A stretch of 64,000 bases of DNA from Heligmosomoides polygyrus polygyrus. Taxonomy: Eukaryota; Nematoda; Chromadorea; Rhabditida; Heligmosomidae. Position numbers and translations under genes: made by a program. The first letter of the stretch is position 1, and each line of letters begins with the position of its first letter. Location of the stretch: NCBI GenBank assembly GCA_947396885.1, contig OX377203.1:3472001-3536000 (forward strand), read 5' to 3'. The notes under the pieces were generated by a model, which was given only the letters and a program-made list of their open reading frames with translations, was not told the origin of the DNA and ran no database searches. This document shows, piece after piece, positions 29,830 to 39,699 of the stretch.

Positions 29830-30102
29830 TGAAGAGCACAATGTCGGGTTTGGAATGTATCACGCGTTCTATTTCTATAGATATCGTGGAGACAGCTGAA
29901 TGCGTGCTTGGCCTAGAAACTGGTTTTTGGTGGCCAGGCAAGGGAAAAGACAGTGGTTTATCCTTCCCAGGGAAGTCCTGTACCAATTAGTCGATTCCCG
30001 AGTAATGGAGGCTTGGTTGGCTTGGGCGGGATCCGAACCTTGAATCGATTTGAGGTGCGCATGTGACCAGACACGCTGCCGACTGCTCCTCACGTGTCCA
30101 GA
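29830..30102 (-). repeat. SINE-A copy, head toward next copy
   Basis: In reverse orientation it has ATCACGCGTTCTATTTCTAT (tail), TTTATCCTTCCCAGGGAAGT, GGAGGCTTGGTTGGCTTGGG and TGCCGACTGCTCCTCACGTG (head). The B-box region reads CCGAACCTTGAATC. Confidence 0.65.
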
Positions 30103-30113
30103 TGTTATGTTCA

Positions 30114-30362
30114 TGGGCGCACATAGCGCAGTCGTAGGTGGATTCAGCTCTTTCGTGCGTCTCGAATCGATTCATGCTACGGGTTCCATCTAGGCAAACC
30201 AAGCCTTTCACGACAGACTTGACAGAGAAAGATAAACTGCTGCTGTCCGTTGTCTGTCTACTGTGTAAACCGAACGCAGTTCCTTGGCCTTCTCGATATG
30301 GTATGAAACTAGAATGCATGGCGCATTCCACGGAGAAGCTGAATAACGCCCATTTTTATCAT
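30114..30362 (+). repeat. SINE-A copy, head to head with the preceding one
   Basis: The head, CACATAGCGCAGTCGTAGGT, has a good A box. The body has CAAACCAAGCCTTTCACG and the tail GAATGCATGGCGCATTCC. Together with the preceding copy it forms an inverted pair with 12 bp between the heads. Confidence 0.65.
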
Positions 30363-30447
30363 TTCAATGTTGGGGCATCAAAATGAAATTCGTGAGCGAA
30401 TTTCTTTCTCCTTTCTGTGTACTTGTACCTTTTAACCAACTTGACTA

Positions 30448-30530
30448 TGGGGCTTGTTGGTGGTCCGCGACGGCACCGACGTGATCGACGAGAGCGTTGG
30501 AGTATAAACGGGTTTCTGGTGATCATTCGG
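30448..30530. repeat. Degraded M-type element
   Basis: CTATGGGGCTTGTTGG at the left and GGAGTATAAACGGGTTTC at the right resemble M-f termini around a GTCCGCGACGGCACCGACG core. Poorly conserved. Confidence 0.4.
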
Positions 30531-31313
30531 GGTTAATCGATTTCTATGTTTTGCACGTGGTACCAGCCACATGACCACGAACACCCACATACTGCCACAT
30601 TCATGTGTGCCACCAGCTATCGTATCTGGCTAGCACCTCATCGTCAGAGTCCTATTTATCCACCGTATAAGTCCTTATTGGGAAAGCGAGTGCCCTGTGA
30701 GTCGATCCAACGGTCCTTGCACTTTCCACTGAATGACCCTTCGATTGGCGCTTCTCCCAAGGTCGAGCTTTCACCCTGTACTCGTGTAATTGCCTTCTAT
30801 TCGGCGTTTCGCCTTGATCTAACACCCAGATTGTCACTTAAATTACCTCTCAGTCTCGGCTCCTCTTTCAAGGGGGGGGAGTCATCTTTAGAGTGTCCTT
30901 GAATTAAAGAGCACGTCAGCAACGTGTGCGTTCTTCGTCTGGAACGTGTTTGTTTTTTCGAGTGCACTCGCTGTGGTTGTTGTCGAGATTTCCCGCGCAG
31001 ATAATTTTCCACTCCACGATGTTCCCGATCGGTCGTTGTAGTAGGTTTCCCCAGTTCACATCTCTCCACGTTCTTCGTACAAGCTAAGTTCCTCTTCAGG
31101 CCAAGTAGGTGGCCGTTGTTGACCTTACCTCGCCTATTCGCCCGAGTTGGGTGGGTGCAGAGAATTTCAATAGTCCACCTAGGATTTGATAGAGCATATC
31201 CTAGACGGACCTAAAATGCAGAAGTGAGATCCAGAAGACGTCAATTACAAAAGAAAGCTCACCCATAAGCGTTTATAGGAGGCCTTGGCTGGGTTTAAAG
31301 GGCTCAGCCACAC
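30531..31313. other. No supported gene
   Basis: Opposing open frames (plus 30546-30902; minus 30797-31069, with NYLRGKSRQQPQRVHSKKQT) have no recognised domain. At least one must be spurious. Left unassigned. Confidence 0.3.
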
Positions 31314-31316
31314 TAT

Positions 31317-31675
31317 GGCCTATGTCATACCTTCGCTCACCCCGAGCGAAGGCGACGAACAGAGCGATGAGCGAAGTCTCTTCGCTAGCGTGCAGCTAGC
31401 GAATAGGCGCGCAGTTAATAGCGTTGTGTGCAGCTGCGTCGTAGCATCGCTACCGATGCTGCCCGACGCTCTGCTCAGCTCAGCGACGCGGTCGCGTCGG
31501 TAGCGGTGCCGTATCGCTCGAAAGTATGACACCCCGCTAGCGAGGCTTCGCTAGCGGTGGATCGGACAACTGCTACAGGCGTCTGCCCCTCCACAACGTC
31601 TGATACCGTCCCTTCCCCAATTATGTTAGTTGTCCATCGCCTTCGCTAGCGAAGAGCGATGGTATGACATAGGCC
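31317..31675. mobile_element. Palindromic MITE M-g
   Basis: The left end, GGCCTATGTCATACCTTCGC, is mirrored by GCGATGGTATGACATAGGCC. The 3-bp TAT flanks both sides (31314-31316, 31676-31678). The interior is rich in CGCTAGCG and GCGAAG blocks in both orientations (TTCGCTAGCG at several points). The terminus equals M1's apart from a few changes. Confidence 0.8.
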
Positions 31676-31839
31676 TATATAACGCTGGTCTTGACACGCT
31701 GGGGCGGCGCAACGTCGCGCGAACTGAGCGATTTTGGGCCATTTCGGTCACTTTTGGGCCAAAACTAAATAATAGGTAGGCACGGAGCCGAACGTTCTGT
31801 TCACTCTAGTGAGAGATTTCCAGAGCTGCGAGCCTCGGG

Positions 31840-32090
31840 CATCTGAAACGCCTTGATTTGATCATCGAAAATTAGGTGGGTCGGTGACGTCATGCGTTTC
31901 GCAGACACCCATTGGACGAGAACAGTGACCGTCTGGATTCCTCGAGGTATCAAAGAAACACCAAGACGCTCGATACCCGTTGGGCAAACTTCGCCGTGAA
32001 AGCTTTGAACGACAGATGTGACGCTCTTCATGTCCCTTGACAAAGCAGCATCCACCGGTCTACTTTGGCACAATACAGGGACGAATGGTG
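31840..32090 (+). pseudogene. RTE 3' tail fragment, plus strand
   Basis: AAAATTAGGTGGGTCGGTGA, then CATGCGTTTCGCAGACACCC, TGGATTCCTCGAGGTATCAA and AAAGCTTTGAACGACAG correspond to the RTE tail ([17 protein letters not shown]..). Frames are broken. This is the only RTE piece in this window with its sense strand on plus. Confidence 0.75.
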
Positions 32091-32350
32091 CTTCTGTAAA
32101 TCAGCGATCAGTGTATGATGGCATATAGAGATGAAGGGAAGAAGAGACAGTGGTGTTCGGTTAGAGTCGTTGGGCAACAGAAGGATGTTGCAAAGTCTGC
32201 TTCGTATAAAAGAAGTTTCTGCATTCTGCTGCATCCATCAGCTCGGAACCAGCGTTCAGAAAGCTAACTTACCGCCAGAACTGGAGTTCTCAAACAGTTC
32301 GTTCTAGTCGAGTAAGATTCTTTCAATGAGATAAAAGCAAGCAAGCTGCT
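32091..32350. other. No supported gene
   Basis: Spacer with no recognisable feature. Confidence 0.4.
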
Positions 32351-33271
32351 GGGGCGGATTCATGAACGCGGCCGGAGGTAAATTCTACCCCCACTTACCT
32401 CGATGGCCATTTACCCGCCACTTTCCCCGAACTTACCTCCGTTTTCTGATTCATGACGGCCAAGGCGATGGTTTTGCTCCGCGGCCAGTTTCTGACCCAA
32501 TGTGCATGCGCTGGCCCGCCGGCATCAGCTAGCAGCGAAACCAAGCAGTCACACTTGCTGCCGGGACGTTGCTGGCACCGACACTAGCAGCATTGTATTT
32601 AGGTGAAATAAAATGTGAAATGTGGGGTTGAGCGAGGACGGAGGGAGGGAGAGGGGTGGAAACTAGTAGCATGGCAGGAAGTACAGAAACAATGGTAAAT
32701 GTGGGCCTACATGACTAATATTGGGTGCCATCCACCACACTAGCCTCCATAGACAACATATGCCAAGGAAGACTAAGGTGGCGGACGGGCATAGTCCACC
32801 AATTCAAATCGTAAATTACGATTTGCGTGGTGGACCAGGCTCATGGTGGGCCAAGCCGACCCACAATGCCACTAAAGGAAGCAATTCACTTAAAAATAAG
32901 TGGCATTGTGGACCGCCATGGTCCACAGAGCCAAAAAATCATGGAATGCAAGCCTAACAGAGAAAAACAAAAGGTAAAACGACTCACCGAAGTGCGCCGA
33001 AAGACGTGCGCATGGCGACGGCAAGTAGGCGCCCCTGCCAGCATTGAATCTGCGGCTGGCAGCCAGCTCAGGCATGCATTGGGTCAGAAGTTGGCCGCGG
33101 AGCAAAACCCTCGCCTTGGAGGTAAATGTTCCCCGACGCGCTGACGGGGTAGCATTTACCTCGACACTTACCTCGGATTTCTCCCGCCGCGCGTTCATGA
33201 ATCGCGCGTAAGTGGGGAGTGGGTGTAAATTTTGCACTTACCCGCCGGTAATTCGTTCATGAATCCGGGCC
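32351..33271. mobile_element. Large foldback J-gamma
   Basis: The ends GGGGCGGATTCATGAACGCG and TTCGTTCATGAATCCGGGCC are mirrored. Deeper in the arms, AAGGCGATGGTTTTGCTCCG then CGGCCAG mirrors CTTGGCCGCGGAGCAAAACC then CTCGCCTT, so the arms are roughly 200-270 bp. The centre holds another small foldback (32786-32925, with GTGGACCAGGCTCATGGTGG and CCGCCATGGTCCACAG). The terminal GGATTCAT motif is that of the J group. Confidence 0.75.
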
Positions 33272-34079
33272 TGATGTTGATATTTAATCTCAACGGAATT
33301 CTGAATAGCTTAAGACGTGAGGAAATCCCTTTTCTTTCCAAATCGATCTAAAAATACGAGAACGCCCTGTTGCGACCAGTTGACACTGATACGCGAACAA
33401 TGGGTAATTGTGCATGTAATTGCCCTCTCACGCCAGACAGAGGTCGTTCCACTCTACAGTTGTGCCAGTTTGGCGTCCTGTTCTTCCCTCATAGGGTACT
33501 TTGAAAGTTGTTCGCCTGTTAAGCATCTAGTTTTATGTACGACTGTCGTTGAATCTTGGCATGTCGTTTAACAGTGGAGTAGGATATCGTGAAGCTGTTG
33601 AGCCAAGGTTGTTATCGAAGCTTTATTCGGCTTACGTTTCGGCATAACCGCCTTCTTCAGAGCCTGGAAAAGTCAAAAAGAGTTTGAGAAATTACTCGTC
33701 CAAGGACCATTTCAAGCTACAGGAGTCTCAAAATTTAATGAGAGAATGAAAACGAATAGGGAGTAGGGCAACCCGACTGACCTTATGGAAACAGCCGAAA
33801 GGCTGGATCGTCACCCTCGGATGGAGAACGACTGGGTGAATGAACTCTCCCTCCGGGTCAGCCCCTCAGCGGCCCTCCGGCTGGCGCCCTCCAGGGTCAA
33901 GCCCACAGAGGTCAGCAAATGGGGCCAGCTCCTGGGTTACGGCCACCCGTTCCTCTCTCCTATTGATCGCGGGATTCTTGAACGCAATCCACCTAGTTTT
34001 ACAGTCTACCGTCTATTTTGTTTGTAAAACCAGGGATCTTCCATTTGGTCTGGCCACAAGCGCTATTAGGCAGTTATGA
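33272..34079. other. No supported gene
   Basis: Plus-strand frames at 33785-34079 (for example VKPTEVSKWGQLLGYGHPFL) are open in two phases and unrecognised. CGGCATAACCGCCTTCTTCA at 33641-33660 may belong to a dispersed repeat. Confidence 0.3.
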
Positions 34080-34412
34080 GACTAGTCGTCGATGTGGCCT
34101 ACATGGAGAGGTTAGAACGCACCAACCAAGCACAACCAATCAGAGCACTGGCCCACCAAGCACCACCCAGTCAGAGCCTCCGTAAATGCTCTGACCTCTA
34201 TGGACCTGTTTTTACTTCGCGACGGGTGCGACGGCAGGGCGAAGGATACGTATCGATCAGTGCCGAGCCGTTACCTGGCGACAATCAATAAGTATGCTTT
34301 GCTTTGTCGCTCCTGTTGCGGAGCATAAACTGGCCCTGTGAGTGACGTGTCCACTCGAAGTTGCTGATTGGCGCGGACTGTCCTCGCTCACCATGTAGGC
34401 CATCCTAACGAC
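34080..34412. repeat. L-type palindrome L2 containing MITE M-h
   Basis: ACTAGTCGTCGATGTGGCCT then ACATGG at the left is mirrored by CCATGTAGGCCATCCTAACG then ACCAGTAC at the right. The arms carry CCAATCAGAGC and GCTGATTGG (CCAAT in both orientations). M-h sits in the middle (34202-34336). Confidence 0.65.
34202..34336. mobile_element. MITE M-h nested in L2
   Basis: GGACCTGTTTTTACTTCGCG at the left and TTGCGGAGCATAAACTGGCC then C at the right are M-type termini. The flanks are TAT and TGT, a possible 3-bp duplication with one change. Confidence 0.6.
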
Positions 34413-35035
34413 CAGTACCGAAGTTGAGAGGTGTTGAGGGGGACGGATTGTATTTGGCGACTTTTATTCTGCTTCATGAAGATATCTAGATGGAGGTGAT
34501 ACTGGTGGTTTATTGGCTAAAGGCTTCAATGGGGATGCGCCATGCACACTACATTTACCAGACTCGGTAGAGGTACTTGTAGACTTCGAAGGGATGTAAG
34601 GTTTGACTGCGTCTTGGCTGGAATTCGAATAACCCTTGTTTTTCGTCGCCTCGTTATGTTATTTAAATGACTGCCTAATATTCCTTGTTGTGTGCAGGAC
34701 TGAAAGATTCCATTCGTGTGTGTATCATTGCGCCCAAATGCGCTTTACTTACATTTCCGATCGTTAATCGAACATTCCGTGCCACAGAAGCCAATGTCTG
34801 CGGGGAATAAACGAAGCCTCTGCGATGAGTCAGGACGAATTCCTCTCAACAGCGCCATTGTTTATTTGTTTTTCCTCCTCCTGCATTGCGCCGCAGAATA
34901 GCTGCGGATAGTTTTCATTGCTATCAAAGCGGAGTTCTGTTTGTCGAACTGCCCAGCCTGTTCCTCAGCCGGAGATCAGTATAGATATAGACACCAATAG
35001 TTCTTCTATTTGATAGCTCGTCAGTGCTGGAGGTA
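34413..35035. other. No supported gene; possible SINE-A trace
   Basis: GGGGATGCGCCATGCAC at 34532 and CTTGGCTGGAATTCGAATAA at 34614 hint at a very old reverse-oriented SINE-A. Nothing else is supported. Confidence 0.3.
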
Positions 35036-35375
35036 CATACTAGTAGTTAATGTGGTCTACATCGGGTGGTGGAGACTAGCTATCCAGTCAGAGCAGCGCC
35101 AACACGTACCAGCCAATCAGAACCCATTAGTGAACACCATTCTGGGCTGGATTCATCAACGACTTATGCAACTTTAACGGAGAATTGTAAGCGAAAAGCT
35201 CAGATAACACGGCTTATCAAGCGATATGGTGAGTGAAAAGCCGCGTTATCTGAGCTTTTCGCTTACAATTCTCCGTTAAAGTTACGCAAGTCGTTGACGA
35301 ATCTGGCCCCTGGTTGGTTTGGTGCATCGCTGCCTCCCTCTCCCATGCAGGTCACATTAACGACCAGTACCGAAA
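35036..35375. repeat. L-type palindrome L3 split by J3
   Basis: The left arm, ACTAGTAGTTAATGTGGTCT then ACATCG, and the right arm, CATGCAGGTCACATTAACGA then CCAGTACC, are mirrored and match L2 termini. CCAATCAGAAC lies in the left arm. J3 occupies the centre. Confidence 0.65.
35144..35310. repeat. Palindromic element J3 (J-beta), near-perfect
   Basis: The stem GTAAGCGAAAAGCTCAGATA then ACACGGC is mirrored by GCCGCGTTATCTGAGCTTTT then CGCTTAC. The ends GGGCTGGATTCATCAACG and CGTTGACGAATCTGGCCCC are also mirrored. It is one of the most symmetrical short elements in the window. Confidence 0.8.
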
Positions 35376-35559
35376 AAGGTCTGAATTGGACAGAATCACT
35401 GTAGATATGCTATGAGCTCAGATAAATATGGGCCCATTTGCAGCGCTCCAGTAAAATATAACGTCACATGACCGATAAGTGCAGTTCAAGTGAGGTTTGG
35501 AGAACCTCTATGAAGTTCAAAATAGGTTGGCCAAAGCACCTGTGTCGCTCTAGTAGATG

Positions 35560-35689
35560 ATTTCGTCACGGGCTGGAGGTGAAGCACCACCATATCGCTT
35601 ATCGATAAGCAGCGCTACCACGGATTTCGGCTGTACTTTCTCCGTTAAATTGCTGTATGTCATTGATCGTCGATGAATCCGGTCCCAGA
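35560..35689. repeat. Partial J-beta element
   Basis: CACCATATCGCTTATCGATA, then GGATTTCGGCTGTACTTTCT, CCGTTAAATTGCTGTATGTC and GATGAATCCGGTCCC match the right half of J-beta elements (compare 59870-59940). The left half is missing or very decayed. Confidence 0.55.
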
Positions 35690-35890
35690 TCGGATTCATC
35701 AAGGATTATACCCGAGCTGTTCGGAGTAGAAGAAACAGGAAAGAAGGGAGAAACATATCCGCGATGCGGCGTTCATTATATACCTTCCAATTATGGGTGG
35801 GCGTTTCCGTTAAATCGTAAAATTTCGTTAACAAGTATAGATAGCCGCGTAGTATTGTTTGAATCGAAAAATATCAGTGGGACACTTTTA

Positions 35891-36024
35891 GGGGTCGTTT
35901 AGTGTGCGCGCGCCACGCGACGCGGTGAATGTGTAGTGGCCGAATTGATCGAGCGACGCGATTGATCAATTCGGCCACTACACATGGCATCTCGTCGCGC
36001 GTCGCGTCCACACTCAACGACCCC
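35891..36024. mobile_element. MITE M-i nested in J-epsilon
   Basis: GGGGTCGTTTAGTGTGCGCG is mirrored by CGCGTCCACACTCAACGACC then CC. TTA flanks both sides (35888-35890, 36025-36027). The core AATTGATCGAGCGACGCGAT resembles M-f. Confidence 0.75.
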
Positions 36025-36252
36025 TTAGATACCACCTTCATGACGGGTGGGCACTTTCAAATGAAACCTTTGAAAATTCTTGATTTTTGACAACTTTCAA
36101 AATCAAACTGAAACACCTTCCAAATAAATAGAATTAGGTGTAAATCTATCCGTAAAATTACTTAGATAATTATTATATTATTATTTATTAAAATTGAAAT
36201 TATTATTTTTATAGCTCTTCAATACACACATTACAGTGACATAACAATTTTG

Positions 36253-36747
36253 GGATCTATCCTAGTCCGGGGGGCCACATAACTAAAAAGCATTATATGT
36301 AACAGAATCATTTGAGACTTACCGAGCGGCTCCAACAGAACAACATAGGACCCTAAACAAGAAAAGTCGCAAAGAAAAAGACGAAAAATTACATTTGTTG
36401 CGGTTGGATACCGGAAGAGTTGTGTGCCCTCCTCACCATGTTTTATCCTGGTTTGACATGTCAGGCGGCGGTCAGCACGCGGCATGCTGCTTCATGCGCC
36501 CTATTCACCATATTAGATCCTGGTTATGACATGTCAGCCGGCGGTCAGCCGCGGCATGCCTCCATTCCGTCGCTCTTTGCCCGCCGAGACGGTTGTAGAC
36601 CGCGGCGATTTTTTATTTTTTTTGTCTGTTCGTTCGTTTTTGGTTTCTTTTAGGTTCCAACTCTTCTCTAGGCGCCGCTCGGTAAGTCTCTATTCATTTT
36701 TTTAACCTACTTTTTACTTATGTGGCCCCCCGGACTAGGATAGATCC
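36253..36747. mobile_element. Poly-G-terminated element F2
   Basis: GGATCTATCCTAGTCCGGGG and CCGGACTAGGATAGATCC form the termini. The flanks CAATTTTG (36245-36252) and CAAATTTG (36748-36755) match at seven of eight positions. The interior has the doubled unit with ACATGTCAGGCGGCGGTCAG and ACATGTCAGCCGGCGGTCAG. The G run is short here (about 6), suggesting it varies between copies. Confidence 0.85.
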
Positions 36748-38132
36748 CAAATTTGAACAAAGGACAACAACATCATCAAAAACGACAACAGCTAACAATA
36801 ACTTGAACACGTTTTGTTTCGCCTCATATCTTCAAACAAAACATGTTTATAATTGCCTACCCCGTGGCACATCAGTGAAGAAGGTAACTAATTAATTTAG
36901 TTGTTAGTACAATATTAGGCGGTATATTTTTTATATCTTTAAATTATGCACTAACAACTAAATTTTACAAATCAAAACAAAATTAACAACCTATGTTCTA
37001 ACACACCAAATCAACAGAACAAAATAAAACAGTTAATTTAATAATGCCTCACTTAATATTGCAGCAGATGTAAAAAATTTCATACTGTATAATATCTTAC
37101 AATTGACAAGAAACTAATGCTAACAAGTGTTTTTTCTCATATATAACCTTGTTTATTTTTTATTTACATTTTTATTTTCCATTTTTAAAACTTTATTATT
37201 TAAACACATACTTTTTCAAAGTTTAAAAAATATTATTTTTCATCTTTTATCTTAACCTTCATTATTTTAAATTTCGTCTTTTTATATAATCCTCTTCTTA
37301 AAATCATTTTTTAATTTTTCAAAATTATTTATTTATTCGGCCACCTTTATTTTTTTAATTTATTCATTTATTTCGCATATTTTTTTATTAAAATTTAACA
37401 AATAATGCAATTCTATGAGTTTTAAATTGAAACTTAACACTCACTCCTAAAGGTGTCGATAAAATGAAGCCTACTACTGTTTATGCTAAAGTTTATCAAC
37501 TATATCCATTATCATTTAGTATGTAGTTCCTGCTCTTATTTCGGAATCATTTCTAACAAACATAGCATTATTAATTTATATATGAAGTGTTATTATTTTT
37601 TTGTATTTATATCTTACATTATAATTAAGTAAATTAGGAATGAAATGTAATATATAAAGACGAATGCCTTCCAAATTGAGTCATTAATTTATTAACATTT
37701 TTATTCCGACAGCCTTCAGACTTAATCTCATGCTATTCTATAATGTAATAGTACAAAAAAAATCCAAAGGATAGAAAGGGCTGTTGAAATAAATGTTAAT
37801 GATTTAATAATTTAAATTGGAAGGCATTCGTTTTTATTTGGAAGATGTTCAGTATGATTTTGAAAGTTATTAAATTTCAAGAAGTTTCAAGGGTTTCATT
37901 TGAAAGTGCCCACCTGTCGTGAAGATGTGGTGTAAAACGGTCCCACTGATATTCTTCGATTGAAACAATACTACACAGTTATATATACTTTTTAACGAAA
38001 TTTAACGATTTAACGGAACGCACACCCCTGCTGCTCATGTTATGTGGAGGATATTCGATGTTCCTCGTGGGTAACTCCACATACCAAAGAGGGCGTATTT
38101 ACCTTCACTTCAAGACTGATGAATCCGGCCCC

Positions 38133-38320
38133 TAGGCTCGCACTTCGTCTCGTTTCTAGCAAATCGTGCTCGTTCATCTAGGACGATGAAACATACAGCT
38201 GTGGCGAGAATGATTCTGAAAGTGCTAGCGGTCAACTGAGGGTGCTTTTCCGTTGAGGTGGAAGGGTGACTGCTCGTCGCATGAAATTCACTTTTCATGT
38301 TTTTTAATAGTAACCTCATA
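38133..38320. other. No supported gene
   Basis: The minus strand has a protein-like patch (STSTEKHPQLTASTFRIILA, 38190-38270) without start or splice evidence. Not annotated as a gene. Confidence 0.25.
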
Positions 38321-38321
38321 G

Positions 38322-38612
38322 AGGGCGCGTGGAGCGCTGTCGAGGGAGTTGATGGCTGTCGCATGCACCCGACACCAAGTTCCTGGTTCGGATTTCCCGC
38401 TCAGGCTAGCCAAGCCTTCCATCCCTCCGGGGTCGGTGAATTGGTACCAGACTTGCTTGGGGAGGGTAAAGCACTGTCTTGTTCATCGGCTACCCACCAC
38501 AAGTCACTGTATGGCCAAATGCGCATTCAAATCACCTCCAAGACATCCCGCAGGCGTCGCGCATCCCAAAAGGGATTGAGTAATGTCGTCGCTTATCCTT
38601 TATCCTTTGTCC
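38322..38612 (+). repeat. SINE-A copy
   Basis: The head is GGGCGCGTGGAGCGCTGTCG (diverged A box) and the B-box region is GGTTCGGATTTCCC. The body and tail match the 5709 copy (CCAGACTTGCTTGGG, CGCATCCCAAAAGG, TTATCCTTTATCC). Confidence 0.8.
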
Positions 38613-38618
38613 TAACGT

Positions 38619-38915
38619 CATAAAGGATAAAGGATAAAGGACGGCGTTACTCAATCCCTTCTGGGATGCGCCAGCGCATTCTACTTCTACGGGATGTCGT
38701 GGAGGCGATTTGAATGCGTATTTGGCCATACAATGACTTGCGATGGCCAGCCGATGAACAAGTCAGCGCTCCATCCTTCCCAGACAAGTCTAGTACCAAT
38801 TCACCGACCCCGGAGGGATGGGGGACTTGGTTGGCCTGGGCGGGAAATCCGAACCAGGAACCTGGTATCGGGTGCACGCGACAGTCGCGCCTCTTTCGAC
38901 TGCGCTACATGCGCC
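38619..38915 (-). repeat. SINE-A copy, tail to tail with the preceding one
   Basis: The reverse complement of a full SINE-A: AAAGGATAAAGGACGGCGTT (tail), GATTTGAATGCGTATTTGGC, CCAGACAAGTCTAGTACC, GAACCTGGTATCGGGTGCAC and GACTGCGCTACATGCGCC (head). With 38322-38612 it makes an inverted repeat of about 590 bp with almost no loop. Confidence 0.85.
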
Positions 38916-39033
38916 GTAACGTCATATTATCGAATAATGCGTCGAACTCTTCGTATCCCAATGTTCCTCAAAGAGCGATTCTAGCGACTGCTGTTCGGGA
39001 CAATCTCGCAGTGAATTCTGTGACTTCCATCCT

Positions 39034-39210
39034 GGGGCTGGGTTCATCAACGACTTACAGCAATCTAACGGTGAAAATACTGCCGAAATCCCTGATAGCG
39101 CGGCTTGTACAGCGATATAGTGAAAAGCTTCACTGATAAGCCGCGCTATCGGGGATTTCGGCAGTATTTTCACCGTTAGATTGCTGTAAGTCGTTGATGA
39201 ATCTGGCCCC
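39034..39210. repeat. Palindromic element J4 (J-beta)
   Basis: GGGGCTGGGTTCATCAACGA then CTTACAGCAATCTAACGG is mirrored by CCGTTAGATTGCTGTAAGTC then GTTGATGAATCTGGCCCC. The stem block CTGCCGAAATCCCTGATAGC is mirrored by CTATCGGGGATTTCGGCAG. Confidence 0.8.
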
Positions 39211-39269
39211 GGAAAGTAAGGACGAAGTCACATTGTAAAAGATGACTTCGAAACTGCACAAATTACGCG

Positions 39270-39575
39270 CTACCAGTCGTCTTCATCCTGAATAGTCGTC
39301 CACATCCACCGACAGTTTATCGCCAGGAGTTTCAGAATCGTCCTCGCCGCAGCTGTGCTCCGTCCTCCTACGTAAACTTCGCTAGGCGAGTACATGGCGC
39401 ATCCATCCCTTCCAAGCAGCTCTATGCTGGAAGATTTTAGCGGATTCGTAATACAGCGTGCGCGTGGGTTCTCAGTGGATTTTTTATTGCATTTGCCGTG
39501 CCCGAGGGAAACGTTAGCCGCTGTCGCGGCGGATTGAATTACGAGCCGCTTTGTGATCGGAGACGAAGTTTGTTT
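39270..39575 (-). other. Uncertain coding-like stretch
   Basis: The minus strand reads TSSPITKRLVIQSAATAANV, CITNPLKSSSIELLGRDG and ends MWTTIQDEDDW at a stop (39270). The composition is plausible for protein, but no start, splice acceptor or family was found, and part overlaps a GATGGATGCGCCATG block reminiscent of SINE-A. Confidence 0.25.
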
Positions 39576-39699
39576 TCTTCCCGAAAGCACACATGCATTC
39601 TTTTTCCTTCTAAGAAAGCGCCCTATGCTGGTCTTCGTTTGTTGATATGGGGTTTTTGGAAGTTTCTTCGGCCTAAAAGCTCAGTTTAAGGTGATGAAG

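Larger units (their letters stand above)
35690..38132. repeat. Composite foldback J-epsilon
   Basis: The outer ends, TCGGATTCATCAAGGATT and CAGACTGATGAATCCGGCCC, are mirrored J termini. Just inside, GAATCGAAAAATATCAGTGG (35871) mirrors CCACTGATATTCTTCGATTG (37943). Further in, GGGTGGGCACTTTCAAATGA mirrors TCATTTGAAAGTGCCCACC. Inside these are M-i, F2, and an AT-rich centre (36780-37880) with its own mirrored block (GACGAATGCCTTCCAA / TTGGAAGGCATTCGT). At least four layers share one axis or nearly so. Confidence 0.65.
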
